From positions 1 through 64,000 of the forward strand of contig JALHJZ010000004.1 in the NCBI GenBank assembly GCA_022838705.1: a DNA stretch of 64,000 nucleotides. Reading direction: 5' to 3'. The DNA comes from Candidatus Bipolaricaulota bacterium (GTDB lineage: Bacteria > Bipolaricaulota > Bipolaricaulia > Bipolaricaulales > Bipolaricaulaceae). Position numbers and translations under genes: made by a program. How positions within the stretch are numbered: position 1 is the stretch's first letter; each line of letters opens with the position of its first letter. Shown here piece by piece: positions 16,305 to 24,422 of the stretch. The notes under the pieces were generated by a model. It saw only the letters and a program-made list of their open reading frames with translations, was not told the origin of the DNA and did no database searches.

Positions 16305-17750
16305 ATGCGCGTTCTGTTCGTTTCCGCAGAGGTGGCCCCGTATGCCAAGGTGGGGGGGCTGGGCGATGTCGCGGCCGCCCTGCCGCGGGCCCTGGCCGAC
16401 CTCGGGGTGGAGATCGCGGTGGCGATCCCGAAGTACCGCATGGTGACGGAGCGGGCGCGGGACCTCACCCCCGTCGCGACCTTCCCCGTCGCGGTGGGGG
16501 GCGAGGTGCGGACCTGCCAGGCGTTCCGCGGGTCCCTCCCCCAAAGTGAGGTCCCACTGTACGCCTTGGGGTGCGATCCCTTGTTCGACCGCCCGGGGAT
16601 CTACGGGGAGGGAGGCGGGGGATACCCCGATGAGCTTGAACGGTTCGCGTTCCTGTCGCGGGCCGCGCTCGACCTCGGTCCGGCGAGCGGGTGGCTCCCC
16701 GACCTGGTCCACGCCAACGATTGGCACACCGCCCTCATCCCGGTGTACCTCCGCGCGGGACTGGCCGCTCCGGCGAGGTCGCTGCTCACGATCCACAACC
16801 TCGCCTACCAGGGATCGTTCCCGCGGGCGAGGGGAGAGAACCTTGGTCTGAACAGCGTCGGCTGGCAACTCGTGACGCGAGGGGACCAGATCAACCTCCT
16901 CCAGGGCGGGATCCGGGCCGCGGATTGGATCACCACCGTTTCCCCGTCCTACGCCCGCGAGATCCTCGCCCAGGGCGAGGGGCTGGAGGAGGTCCTCCAC
17001 GAGAGGCGGAACCGGCTCACCGGGATCCTGAACGGGATCGACACCGTCCTCTGGGATCCCAGCTCGGACCCCCACCTGTGGGCTCCCTACTCGGCGGCCG
17101 ACCCGAGCGGAAAGTACGAGAACAAGCGGTCCCTCCAAGCCGCGCTCGGCCTCTCCCCGGCGGACGACCCGCTCGTGGCGATGGTGTCCCGCCTGGCTGA
17201 GCAAAAAGGGTTCGATCTCGTCCTCGCGGCGTTCGAGCGGATGATGGCCCTCGGGATCCAGTTCGTCGTCCTGGGGGAGGGGGATCCTCGGTACGCCTCG
17301 TTCTTCCGGAACGCGGAGCGACGCTACGGGGGGCGTGTGCGGGCCTTGATCCAGTTCTCTGAGGCGTGGGCTCATCGCATCGAGGCCGGAGCGGACCTGT
17401 TCCTCATGCCGTCGCGGTTCGAACCCGCTGGCCTGAACCAGCTCTACTCCCTCCGCTATGGCACGGTGCCGGTCGTCCGCGCCACGGGCGGGCTCAACGA
17501 TACGATCCACGACTACGATCCGGGCACGGACTCGGGGAACGGGTTCACCTTCACCGACTACACGGCGGAGGCGATGCTGTCCGCCCTCGGCCGAGCGGTG
17601 CGCCTGTGGTGCTCCGATCGCGAGGCCTGGCGACGGCTGATGGTGCGCGGGATGGGCGAGGACCACTCCTGGGCCGTCCCTGCTCGGCAGTACTGCGCCC
17701 TGTACGAGCGCGTTCTGGCCGGGGAAACCCCGCGCTTGACGGAACCGTGA
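16305..17750 (+). CDS. glgA: Glycogen synthase (GT5)
   Basis: A 481-residue glycosyltransferase of the GT5 family that extends alpha-1,4-glucan from ADP-glucose in the cytoplasm. The N-terminal KVGGLGDV nucleotide-sugar motif (residues 15-22), HANDWHTALIP, TIHNLAYQG, the GILNGIDTVLWDP hinge and the C-terminal SRFEPAGLNQLYSLRYGT plus RATGGLNDTI blocks all match. The start ATG 16305 follows GGAGGTG. Length is normal. No other glycogen gene is adjacent. Transcription must either read through the preceding terminator or begin inside it. Confidence 0.96.
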   Translation: MRVLFVSAEVAPYAKVGGLGDVAAALPRALADLGVEIAVAIPKYRMVTERARDLTPVATFPVAVGGEVRTCQAFRGSLPQSEVPLYALGCDPLFDRPGIYGEGGGGYPDELERFAFLSRAALDLGPASGWLPDLVHANDWHTALIPVYLRAGLAAPARSLLTIHNLAYQGSFPRARGENLGLNSVGWQLVTRGDQINLLQGGIRAADWITTVSPSYAREILAQGEGLEEVLHERRNRLTGILNGIDTVLWDPSSDPHLWAPYSAADPSGKYENKRSLQAALGLSPADDPLVAMVSRLAEQKGFDLVLAAFERMMALGIQFVVLGEGDPRYASFFRNAERRYGGRVRALIQFSEAWAHRIEAGADLFLMPSRFEPAGLNQLYSLRYGTVPVVRATGGLNDTIHDYDPGTDSGNGFTFTDYTAEAMLSALGRAVRLWCSDREAWRRLMVRGMGEDHSWAVPARQYCALYERVLAGETPRLTEP

Positions 17751-17763
17751 CGCGGGCTACACT
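17736..17763 (+). promoter_or_regulatory. livJ promoter
   Basis: TTGACG (17736-17741) and TACACT (17758-17763) are 16 bases apart. The -35 box lies inside the last codons of glgA. Start of transcription near 17770 leaves a leader of about 27 bases before ATG 17797. Confidence 0.65.
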
Positions 17764-17796
17764 GTAGATTATCTTCTGTTTCGGGAGGTGTCCGAA

Positions 17797-19113
17797 ATGA
17801 GATCCCTCATCTGCTGCCTTTTGGCTGTGCTATCCGTGGTGGGAATGGGCGCATCCGGGCAGGTCATCCGAATCGGCGTCGTGGGGCCGATGACGTACAT
17901 CCAGGGTGCCCACCATTGGCAGGGGGCTACGCTCGCGGCCGAGGAGATCAACGCCGCCGGTGGGATCACCGTGGGCGGGACGACGTACACCATCGAGCTC
18001 GTGCGCGTGGACTCGAACGAGATGCAACCGGGTCCCGACGCGGTGAGCGCCGTGGAACGGGCGATCACCGCGTCGAAGGTGGACTTCCTCGTCGGGGGGT
18101 TCCGCACAGAGGCGATGCTCGCCATGACCGAGACCGCGGCTGACTACAAGGTGATCTTCATGATCGCCGGGGCATCGGACGATGCTCTGCTTGCAGGTCG
18201 GGTGGACAAGGACTACAACCGCTACAAGTACCTGTTCCGGGTCACGCCGGTCCCCTCCACTTCCCTCGCCCGCGTCGCGTTCATCCTCCTCGGCGAGGTG
18301 ATGGAGGAGTTCCGGCGCGAGCTGGGGATCGCGGAACCGAAGGTGGCGATCGTCGCTGAGCAGGCCGCGTGGGCGAACTCGATCGTCACCTTCGTCCAAC
18401 TGATGGCGAACACCCCCCTCGCCCTCGGCGGGCTGGGTGGGAAACACGTTGGCACGTGGCGACCGTCCGCGCTCGCGACGAGCGTCGCCGCGGAGTTGAC
18501 GGCCGTGGAGCGATCCGGCGCCCACATCGTATTCACCGTGTTCTCCGGCCCGGTGGGGGTCGTGTTCGGCCGTGATTGGGGGCGCCTCCAGATCCCCGTC
18601 GCCGCGGTGGGGATCAACGTCGAGGCCCAAGCCCAGAGCTGGCTCGATGCCACCGGCGGGTTCGGGGCCTATGCCGCTACGGTGGGGATCTACGCCGATG
18701 GGGTGGCGGTCACCGAGAAGACGCTCCCGTTCGTGGACGCGTTCCGGGCGAGGTTCGGCGAGCTCCCAATCTATACCGCGGGGACCTACGATGCGATCTA
18801 CGTTCTGGCTGACGCGATCCAGAGGGCGGGCTCGCTTGAGACCGATGCCGTAATCCAGGCCCTTGAGTCCACCGACTACGTCGCAACGATCGGGCGCCTC
18901 GTGTTCGACGAGGTGCATGATGTGACGTGGGGGCCTGGCTACACCACGGCGATCGGGGTGCAGTGGCAGGACGGGGCGCCGAAGGCGTTCTGGCCCCGGG
19001 AATGGCGGCCGGATCCCGTGACCGCGCCGGACCTTGTGATCAGCGCTCCCGGGACGGTCCCCTACCGAATCCCGCCGTGGGTGGAGGCCCACTGGCGGGC
19101 GAGGGGGAGCTAG
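17797..19113 (+). CDS. livJ: ABC importer substrate-binding protein, LivJ-like
   Basis: A secreted type I periplasmic-binding-fold protein. The signal peptide (RSLICCLLAVLSVVGMGASGQ) is followed by VIRIGVVGPMTYIQGAHHWQGA, AAEEINAAGG and a late TAGTYDAIYVLADAI block, as in branched-chain amino acid or amide receptors. ATG 17797 is chosen because GGGAGGTG lies six bases upstream; a GTG nine bases earlier overlaps that ribosome site. It starts the livJ-livH-livM unit but is separated from livH by a hairpin. The ligand is not readable. The linked acyl-CoA ligase suggests an organic acid instead of leucine. Confidence 0.88.
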   Translation: MRSLICCLLAVLSVVGMGASGQVIRIGVVGPMTYIQGAHHWQGATLAAEEINAAGGITVGGTTYTIELVRVDSNEMQPGPDAVSAVERAITASKVDFLVGGFRTEAMLAMTETAADYKVIFMIAGASDDALLAGRVDKDYNRYKYLFRVTPVPSTSLARVAFILLGEVMEEFRRELGIAEPKVAIVAEQAAWANSIVTFVQLMANTPLALGGLGGKHVGTWRPSALATSVAAELTAVERSGAHIVFTVFSGPVGVVFGRDWGRLQIPVAAVGINVEAQAQSWLDATGGFGAYAATVGIYADGVAVTEKTLPFVDAFRARFGELPIYTAGTYDAIYVLADAIQRAGSLETDAVIQALESTDYVATIGRLVFDEVHDVTWGPGYTTAIGVQWQDGAPKAFWPREWRPDPVTAPDLVISAPGTVPYRIPPWVEAHWRARGS

Positions 19114-19122
19114 GAACGTACG

Positions 19123-19146
19123 AAGGGGCCCCAGCGGGGGCCCCTT
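19123..19146 (+). terminator. Intra-operon hairpin between livJ and livH
   Basis: AAGGGGCCCC (19123-19132) and GGGGCCCCTT (19137-19146) form a perfect 10-base stem, followed by only CTCACC before the livH ATG. It probably gives partial termination or mRNA stabilisation so that the receptor outnumbers the permease. Confidence 0.6.
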
Positions 19147-19152
19147 CTCACC

Positions 19153-20019
19153 ATGGTCGCGGACATCCTCGTCAACGGTCTCGTTCACAGCGGCGTCTAC
19201 GCCATGCTCTCGCTTGGGTTCGGGCTCGTGTTCGGGGTTGGACGCGTGCTCAACCTCGCCCACACTGCGTTCTACATGATCGCCGCGTACGGGATCTTCT
19301 ACCTCGTCCGGATGGGGCTAGCGATGCCCGTAGCGACGGCCCTCACTGCGGTGGGGGTCATGGCAGTCGGCCTTGCGATCTACAAGGTGTTCATCGAACC
19401 CGTACGCGAGGTGGAGTCGACGGTGCTCATCACCACCCTCGCTGCCGCGATCCTCCTCCAGGAGGTAGCGATGGTGCTCTTCGGGAGCGAGCTGCGGCAT
19501 GTGCCACCCGCTTTCCCCGGCTATACCCTCATCGCCGGGGTGCGGGTGGGGAACCAGGAGATGGCGACCCTCGTTCTAGCGGGGGTGTGCCTCGCCGGTG
19601 TGTGGCTCCTCCTCTCCCACACGCGGCTTGGGCTGGCGATCCGCGCCGCGGCCCAGGATCGCGAGGTGGCGAACCTGATGGGGATCAACGTGAACCGGGT
19701 GACGGCCATCGTGATGGGGCTGGGGTTCCTCCTCGCCGCGCTCGCCGGGGCGGCGATCGCGCCCCTGTCTCCGGTCGAACCACAGATGTGGATGCACCCC
19801 TTGGTGATCGTGCTCGCTGCGGTCGTCTTGGGTGGACTGGGGAGTCTGAAGGGAAGCTTGATCGGGGCCGTGATCCTCGCGTTCGCGGAGGTGGTGGTGG
19901 TGTTCCTCGTCCCCGGGGGCTCGTACCTGCGGACGGCGGTGGCTCTTCTGATCATGGTCTGCGTCTTCCTTGTTCGGCCCGAGGGCCTGTTCGGGGCGAG
20001 CATCGCCGAGGAACGGTAG
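19153..20019 (+). CDS. livH: Branched-chain-type ABC permease, LivH-like
   Basis: A 288-residue polytopic membrane protein with about eight hydrophobic segments. The LivH family signatures are present: an N-terminal GLVHSGVYAMLSLGFGLVFG, LNLAHTAFYMIAAY, the EAA-like cytoplasmic loop AAAQDREVANLMGIN, and AVVLGGLGSLKGSLIGA near the C-terminus. It forms one half of the transmembrane channel with LivM. The start ATG 19153 is only 6 bases past the hairpin, and no free Shine-Dalgarno is visible, so folding of the hairpin may gate translation. Confidence 0.92.
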   Translation: MVADILVNGLVHSGVYAMLSLGFGLVFGVGRVLNLAHTAFYMIAAYGIFYLVRMGLAMPVATALTAVGVMAVGLAIYKVFIEPVREVESTVLITTLAAAILLQEVAMVLFGSELRHVPPAFPGYTLIAGVRVGNQEMATLVLAGVCLAGVWLLLSHTRLGLAIRAAAQDREVANLMGINVNRVTAIVMGLGFLLAALAGAAIAPLSPVEPQMWMHPLVIVLAAVVLGGLGSLKGSLIGAVILAFAEVVVVFLVPGGSYLRTAVALLIMVCVFLVRPEGLFGASIAEER

Positions 20020-20020
20020 C

Positions 20021-21055
20021 GTGCATTACCTGCGCTCGTTCCTCCACTACCTTCGGGCCGAGGTGTTCGTCCTCCCGACGCGGATCATCGCCGTCGCGTT
20101 CGTAATCGCGCTGCTCATCCTGCCCCTCTTCACCCAGGACCCGTACCTCCTCCGCATGCTCATCCTCGCCTCGGTGTTCGCGATCTACGCCACGAGTTGG
20201 GACATCCTCGCCGGCTATGCGGGCCAGATCAGCCTCGGTCACGCCCTGTTCTTCGGAACGGGGGCGTACACGACCGCGCTCCTCGGCCTCCACCTCGGCC
20301 TCCCCCCTTCCCTCACCGTCCCGTTGGGCGCGGTGGCCGCGACCCTCGCCGGGCTTGCCGTGGGCATCCCCTGCCTCCGCCTGCGGAAGCACTACCTCGC
20401 TTTGGCCACGCTGGCGTTCCCGCTCATGCTCACCGGCCTCGTGTTCATGTTCCCCGGCTTCTCCGGCGGCGAGGGCGGGATCTGGCGCATCGCGCGGCTC
20501 GCCGCGACGCGGGTCGGCGAGTACTACCTGATCGTGGGGACGATGCTCGCCGTGGTGCTTATCCTGTGGAGGATCGCGGGGTCGCGGGTGGGGTTGATCT
20601 TTCACGCGATCCGCGAGGACGAGGTGGCGGCGCGGGCCCTCGGGATCAACACGATCCGCTACAAGCTCCTCGCGTTCGCGATCTCGGGGTTCACCGCCGG
20701 GGTGGCGGGAGCGCTGTACGCCCACGTCACCCGCATCGCCGGCCCGAGCAACCTCAACTTGTTCATGTCCTTTCAGCCCATCATCTGGACGATCTTCGGC
20801 GGGGTGGCCACGGTCTACGGGCCGGTCACGGGCGTGTTCATCCTCTACCCCGCTCTCGATCTCCTGCACGTGGTCCTCCCCCAGTACCGCATGCTCATCT
20901 TCGCCCTGCTCGTGCTGTTCATCCTCCGGTTCATGCCCCAGGGGGTCACGACATGGGTCCGGGACCGGATCGAGCGGGTCTGCCCGAGCTGCCGGGTGCG
21001 GAACGTCGCCACCCGCCGGACGTGCCGGGCGTGCGGGGCCGAGCTCCGGGACTAG
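20021..21055 (+). CDS. livM: Branched-chain-type ABC permease, LivM-like, with C-terminal zinc ribbon
   Basis: The start is GTG 20021, one base after the livH stop. The 344-residue protein has the LivM pattern: SWDILAGYAGQISLGHALFFG, the conserved KHYLALATLAF, the loop IREDEVAARALGINTIRYKL, and GGVATVYGPVTGVF. After the last membrane segment (IFALLVLFILRFMPQG) there is an extra cytoplasmic tail with CPSC-x10-CRAC (about residues 321-337), a four-cysteine zinc-ribbon-like knuckle absent from ordinary LivM. It might bind metal, or contact the ATPases or a regulator. The 3' end overlaps livF, convergently, by 4 bases. Confidence 0.9.
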   Translation: MHYLRSFLHYLRAEVFVLPTRIIAVAFVIALLILPLFTQDPYLLRMLILASVFAIYATSWDILAGYAGQISLGHALFFGTGAYTTALLGLHLGLPPSLTVPLGAVAATLAGLAVGIPCLRLRKHYLALATLAFPLMLTGLVFMFPGFSGGEGGIWRIARLAATRVGEYYLIVGTMLAVVLILWRIAGSRVGLIFHAIREDEVAARALGINTIRYKLLAFAISGFTAGVAGALYAHVTRIAGPSNLNLFMSFQPIIWTIFGGVATVYGPVTGVFILYPALDLLHVVLPQYRMLIFALLVLFILRFMPQGVTTWVRDRIERVCPSCRVRNVATRRTCRACGAELRD

Positions 21056-21798
21056 AGACCGAGGTACGAGCGGCGCACGACCTCGTCCACGAGGAGGTTC
21101 TCCGGCGGGCCCTCCGCCACGACCCTCCCCTGGGAGAGGACGTACCCCCAGTCCGCCATGGAGAGACTGATCGCCGCGTCCTGCTCTACGAGGAGCACCG
21201 CAATCCCCATCTCCTTCACCTCGCGGATCCGCGCGAACAAGGGCTCCTTCACCACGGGGGCAAGTCCGGTGGAGGGCTCATCGATGAGGAGGAGCTGCGG
21301 GCCGCTCATGAGGGCGCGGCCGATCGCGAGCATTTGCTGCTCTCCCCCGGAGAGGGTGCCCGCCCGCTGGTGGGCCCGGTCCCACAGGATCGGGAACAGA
21401 CGCTGGACCTCGGCCAAGCGCGCCGCCACCTCGCGGCGGCTGCGCACGAGGTACGCCCCCGCCATGAGGTTCTCCCGCACCGTCATCTCCCGGAACGGCC
21501 GGCGCCGCTCCGGGCACAGGATGAGGCCGCGGGCGGCGATCTCGTGAGGGGGCAGATGGTCAATGCGCTCCTCGTGGAACCAGACCCGCCCGCTCAGCCG
21601 CACGTCCTCGTGCCGAAACGCGTGCTGTTCCCACCGCACAAGCCCGGCGAGGGTCCGGAGGAGGGTTGTCTTGCCCGCCCCGTTGGGGCCGACGACGGTG
21701 ACCAGCTCCCCGTCGCGCACCTCCAGGCCCACGTCGTGGAGGATGAGGGCCGTCCCGTAGGAGACGGACAGCTCATGGGCCTGGATCGCCTGGAACAT
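21052..21798 (-). CDS. livF: ABC ATPase, LivF-like
   Basis: A 248-residue ATPase with Walker A GPNGAGKTT (about 37-45), the Q-loop replaced in its usual family position by ERRRPFREMTVREN, signature LSGGEQQMLAIGRAL, Walker B LLLIDEPSTGLAP and the switch His replaced by Q in VLLVEQDA. That VEQ motif is normal in LivF, as is the C-terminal AEGPPENLLVDEVVRRSYLG. With LivG it energises the LivHM channel. ATG 21798 overlaps the livG stop as ATGA. It is convergent with livM, so the importer is split over two opposed transcripts. Confidence 0.94.
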   Translation of the reverse strand: MFQAIQAHELSVSYGTALILHDVGLEVRDGELVTVVGPNGAGKTTLLRTLAGLVRWEQHAFRHEDVRLSGRVWFHEERIDHLPPHEIAARGLILCPERRRPFREMTVRENLMAGAYLVRSRREVAARLAEVQRLFPILWDRAHQRAGTLSGGEQQMLAIGRALMSGPQLLLIDEPSTGLAPVVKEPLFARIREVKEMGIAVLLVEQDAAISLSMADWGYVLSQGRVVAEGPPENLLVDEVVRRSYLGL

Positions 21799-22583
21799 CA
21801 GAACGCCTCCGGCAGGTGCGCCCCCACCCGGCCCAGGTAGGCCTCCACCACCCGCGGGTCCTCCACCACCTGCTCAGGAAGGCCATCCGCGAGGACCTCC
21901 CCAAAGTGCATGACGACGATCCGGTCAGCGATCCTCATCAGCTCCGACAGCTTGTGCTCGACGATGATCATCGCGCACCCCTCGCTGTGGAGGCGCCCGA
22001 ACCGGCCCCCCTTCCGCAGGCGGTGGATGGAGTTCGCGAGGAGCCGCGTCTCGGCCTGGGTGAGACCGGCGAACGGCTCATCGAGGATGAGGAGCTCGGG
22101 CTCGGTGGCGATGGCCCGGGCGATCTCGAGCCGCTTGAGGTCGCCTTGGGACACAGCCGACGCGGGGGTGAGCGCGAGATCGGAGATCCCCACGAACTCG
22201 AGCGCATCGAGGGCCCGGGCCTCGACCGTCTTCACCCACTCCCCCTGGCGGGCCAGGCGCGGATTGTGGAGGGCGACCATCACGTTGGCGATCAAGGGGA
22301 GCTGCTTCATGGGGCGGCTGTTCTGGAACGTGCCCGTGATCCCCCGCACCACCCTCTTCCACGTCGGAAGGCGGGTGATGTCCTCCCCCTTCCAGAGGAT
22401 CCTCCCTTCGTCGGGGCGCAAGAGGCCCATGATCAACTGTACAACCGTCGTCTTGCCCGCCCCATTGGGGCCGATGAGGCCCACGATCTCCTGCGGGCCC
22501 ACCGAGAAACTCACCCGCCGCACTGCCTCCAGGCCCCCGAACCGTTTCGAGAGGTTCGAGACCGCGAAGAAGTGCTCCGTCAC
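21798..22583 (-). CDS. livG: ABC ATPase, LivG-like
   Basis: The start is GTG 22583, whose last two bases form part of the upstream stop TGA and which follows GGAGGGGAT. The 261-residue protein has Walker A GPNGAGKTT (about 39-47), the LivG hallmark ARTFQN-like element here as ITGTFQNSRPMKQLPLIANVMVAL, the degenerate signature SQGDLKRLEIARAI, Walker B LLILDEPFAGL and the switch IIVEHKLSELMRIADRI. An insertion (RKGGRFGRLHSEG, about 195-207) between Walker B and the H-loop is unusual. It is the middle gene of the acyl-CoA ligase-livG-livF unit. Confidence 0.94.
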   Translation of the reverse strand: MTEHFFAVSNLSKRFGGLEAVRRVSFSVGPQEIVGLIGPNGAGKTTVVQLIMGLLRPDEGRILWKGEDITRLPTWKRVVRGITGTFQNSRPMKQLPLIANVMVALHNPRLARQGEWVKTVEARALDALEFVGISDLALTPASAVSQGDLKRLEIARAIATEPELLILDEPFAGLTQAETRLLANSIHRLRKGGRFGRLHSEGCAMIIVEHKLSELMRIADRIVVMHFGEVLADGLPEQVVEDPRVVEAYLGRVGAHLPEAF

Positions 22584-24250
22584 ATCCCCTCCAGCTCTTC
22601 GCGGAGGTCGCGCCGCGACACCTTTCCGACGTCGGTCTTGGGGAGCTCGCTGCGGAACTCCACGACCTTCGGCACCTTGTACGGGGCGAGCTTCTCCTTG
22701 AGGTAGTCGCGGATGTCGGCCTCCGTCACCCGGCCGCGGGCCTCCGGCCGCAGGACCACGTACGCCATCGGGTACTCGCCGACCTTGGGGTCCTTGACCC
22801 CGATCACGCCGGCCGCCTTCACCAACGGATGGGCGGTCAGCACCTCCTCGATCTCCCGCAGGAACACCGAGAACCCGCGGTACTTGATGAGGTCCTTGGT
22901 GCGGGCGTAGTAATGGAAGTACCCCTCGTCGTCCATCCGCACGAGGTCCCCCGTTTTGAGCCACCGCTTTCCGTGGGCCTCGCGGAACGCTCGCTTGTTC
23001 TCCTCAGCGCGGTTCCAGTAGGCCGCGGTGATGTTGGGGCCGGAGAGGAGGAGCTCCCCCACCTCGCCGACGGGGAGGTAATCGCCTCCCTCCGGATCGG
23101 CCACCGCGGCGTCCACGTTGGGCAGGGGGATTCCGAACGACCCGCGCTTAATGCGGGCCGGGGGGTTGACGTGGCTCACCCCGGCCGTCTCCGTCATCCC
23201 GAACCCCTCGAGGATCGGCTTCCCGGTACGCTCCTCCCAGCCCGCAGCCGTCGCCTCGGGCAGGGCGTCGGCCCCGCTCACGAGGATCTTCATCTTCTTC
23301 CAGTTGACCCACGTCGTTTTGGCGTGGTTGCGGAGGACCTCGTACAGGGACGGCACACCGTAGAACACGGTCACGCCTTCCCGGTCCATGGTGGAGAGGA
23401 TCTGCCCCAGGTCGAGCGAGGTGAACAGGACGATGGTCGCGCCGAGGGTCACCCCAACGAGGAGGATCGCGACCTGGCCATAGATGTGGTACAGGGGGAG
23501 CGCGGCCGCCACCACCTCCCCGCCCTCGACGAGGTCCGGGAAGAACGCCCGCAGCTGGGCCGCACAGGCGACAAGGTTGGCGTGGGTCAGCTGCACCCCC
23601 TTCGGTTGGGCCGATGTCCCGCCCGTGTACGGCAGGACCGCGAGGTCCGTGGTCGGGTCAAGGGACGGGGCGGAAAGCACGCGCTCCCTCCCCCGGAGGA
23701 GCTTCTGGAACGGGTGCACGCCAGGTCCAGCGGGGAGCGGGGGCTTCTTCGCGAACACCCCCTTCAGGGCGGGGAGGTACTCGTGGGCTCCGGTGACGAT
23801 GACCCCGTTCAGGCGCCCACCAGACCGCTCGAGGTTCCCATAGAGGAGGTCTTGGCACACGACGTAGTTCGCCCCGCTGTCCTCGAGCTGGAACGCGAGT
23901 TCCGAGCTCGAGTAGACGGGGCTCACCGGCACTACGACGGCCCCCGCCTTGAGGATCCCGAAGTAGGCGATCACGAACTGGGGGCTGTTGACGAGGTACA
24001 GGGCCACCCGGTCCCCCCCCCGCACGCCGAGCTCCACCAGGCCCGCCGCGAACGCGTCCGCCTGCTCGCGGAGCTCACGGTAGGACAGGTTGGCCCCGTA
24101 GTAGTGGAGGGCCGTCCGGCGGGGGAACGCCGCGGCCGCTCGGTCAAGGAGGGTCCACACCGGCACGGAGGGCGTCTCCACCTCGGCCGGGACCCCTTCC
24201 GGGTAATGGCGGATCCAGGGTCTAGTGGAGTAGGGGTTGTCTTCGCTCAT
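22580..24250 (-). CDS. AMP-forming acyl-CoA ligase, FadD-like
   Basis: A 556-residue ANL-superfamily enzyme that adenylates a carboxylic acid and transfers it to CoA. The phosphate loop TGGTSAQPKGVQLTH (about 213-227), ALPLYHIYGQ, the A5 motif EGFGMTET, LKTGDLVRMDDEGYF, and the A8/A10 motifs KYRGFSVFLREIEEVL and LPKTDVGKVSRRDL with the catalytic Lys are present. The acid could be a fatty or aromatic acid; the linkage to liv importer genes recalls loci for uptake and activation of such acids. It is the first gene of the livGF transcript, divergent from recA, with ATG 24250 after AAGGCGG. Confidence 0.9.
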   Translation of the reverse strand: MSEDNPYSTRPWIRHYPEGVPAEVETPSVPVWTLLDRAAAAFPRRTALHYYGANLSYRELREQADAFAAGLVELGVRGGDRVALYLVNSPQFVIAYFGILKAGAVVVPVSPVYSSSELAFQLEDSGANYVVCQDLLYGNLERSGGRLNGVIVTGAHEYLPALKGVFAKKPPLPAGPGVHPFQKLLRGRERVLSAPSLDPTTDLAVLPYTGGTSAQPKGVQLTHANLVACAAQLRAFFPDLVEGGEVVAAALPLYHIYGQVAILLVGVTLGATIVLFTSLDLGQILSTMDREGVTVFYGVPSLYEVLRNHAKTTWVNWKKMKILVSGADALPEATAAGWEERTGKPILEGFGMTETAGVSHVNPPARIKRGSFGIPLPNVDAAVADPEGGDYLPVGEVGELLLSGPNITAAYWNRAEENKRAFREAHGKRWLKTGDLVRMDDEGYFHYYARTKDLIKYRGFSVFLREIEEVLTAHPLVKAAGVIGVKDPKVGEYPMAYVVLRPEARGRVTEADIRDYLKEKLAPYKVPKVVEFRSELPKTDVGKVSRRDLREELEGM

Positions 24251-24375
24251 GCCACCGCCTTCTCTTCTCGGGGGGAGCTCATTCGGGGCGCACGCAATGA
24301 GAGGATTATAGGCATCCCTCCCCCCAGATCAAGGAGCGAGATGGCGCAGTCCCGTCGCCTGTTCCCCGAGCCCCC

Positions 24376-24404
24376 TTGCCGACGAAGGTAATGCCCATTA
24401 CGAT
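24376..24404 (+). promoter_or_regulatory. recA promoter
   Basis: TTGCCG (24376-24381) and TACGAT (24399-24404) are exactly 17 bases apart, and GGAGGCGG then precedes ATG 24423. I see no obvious LexA-type palindrome here. Confidence 0.65.
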
Positions 24405-24422
24405 ACCTGGCGGAGGCGGTCC

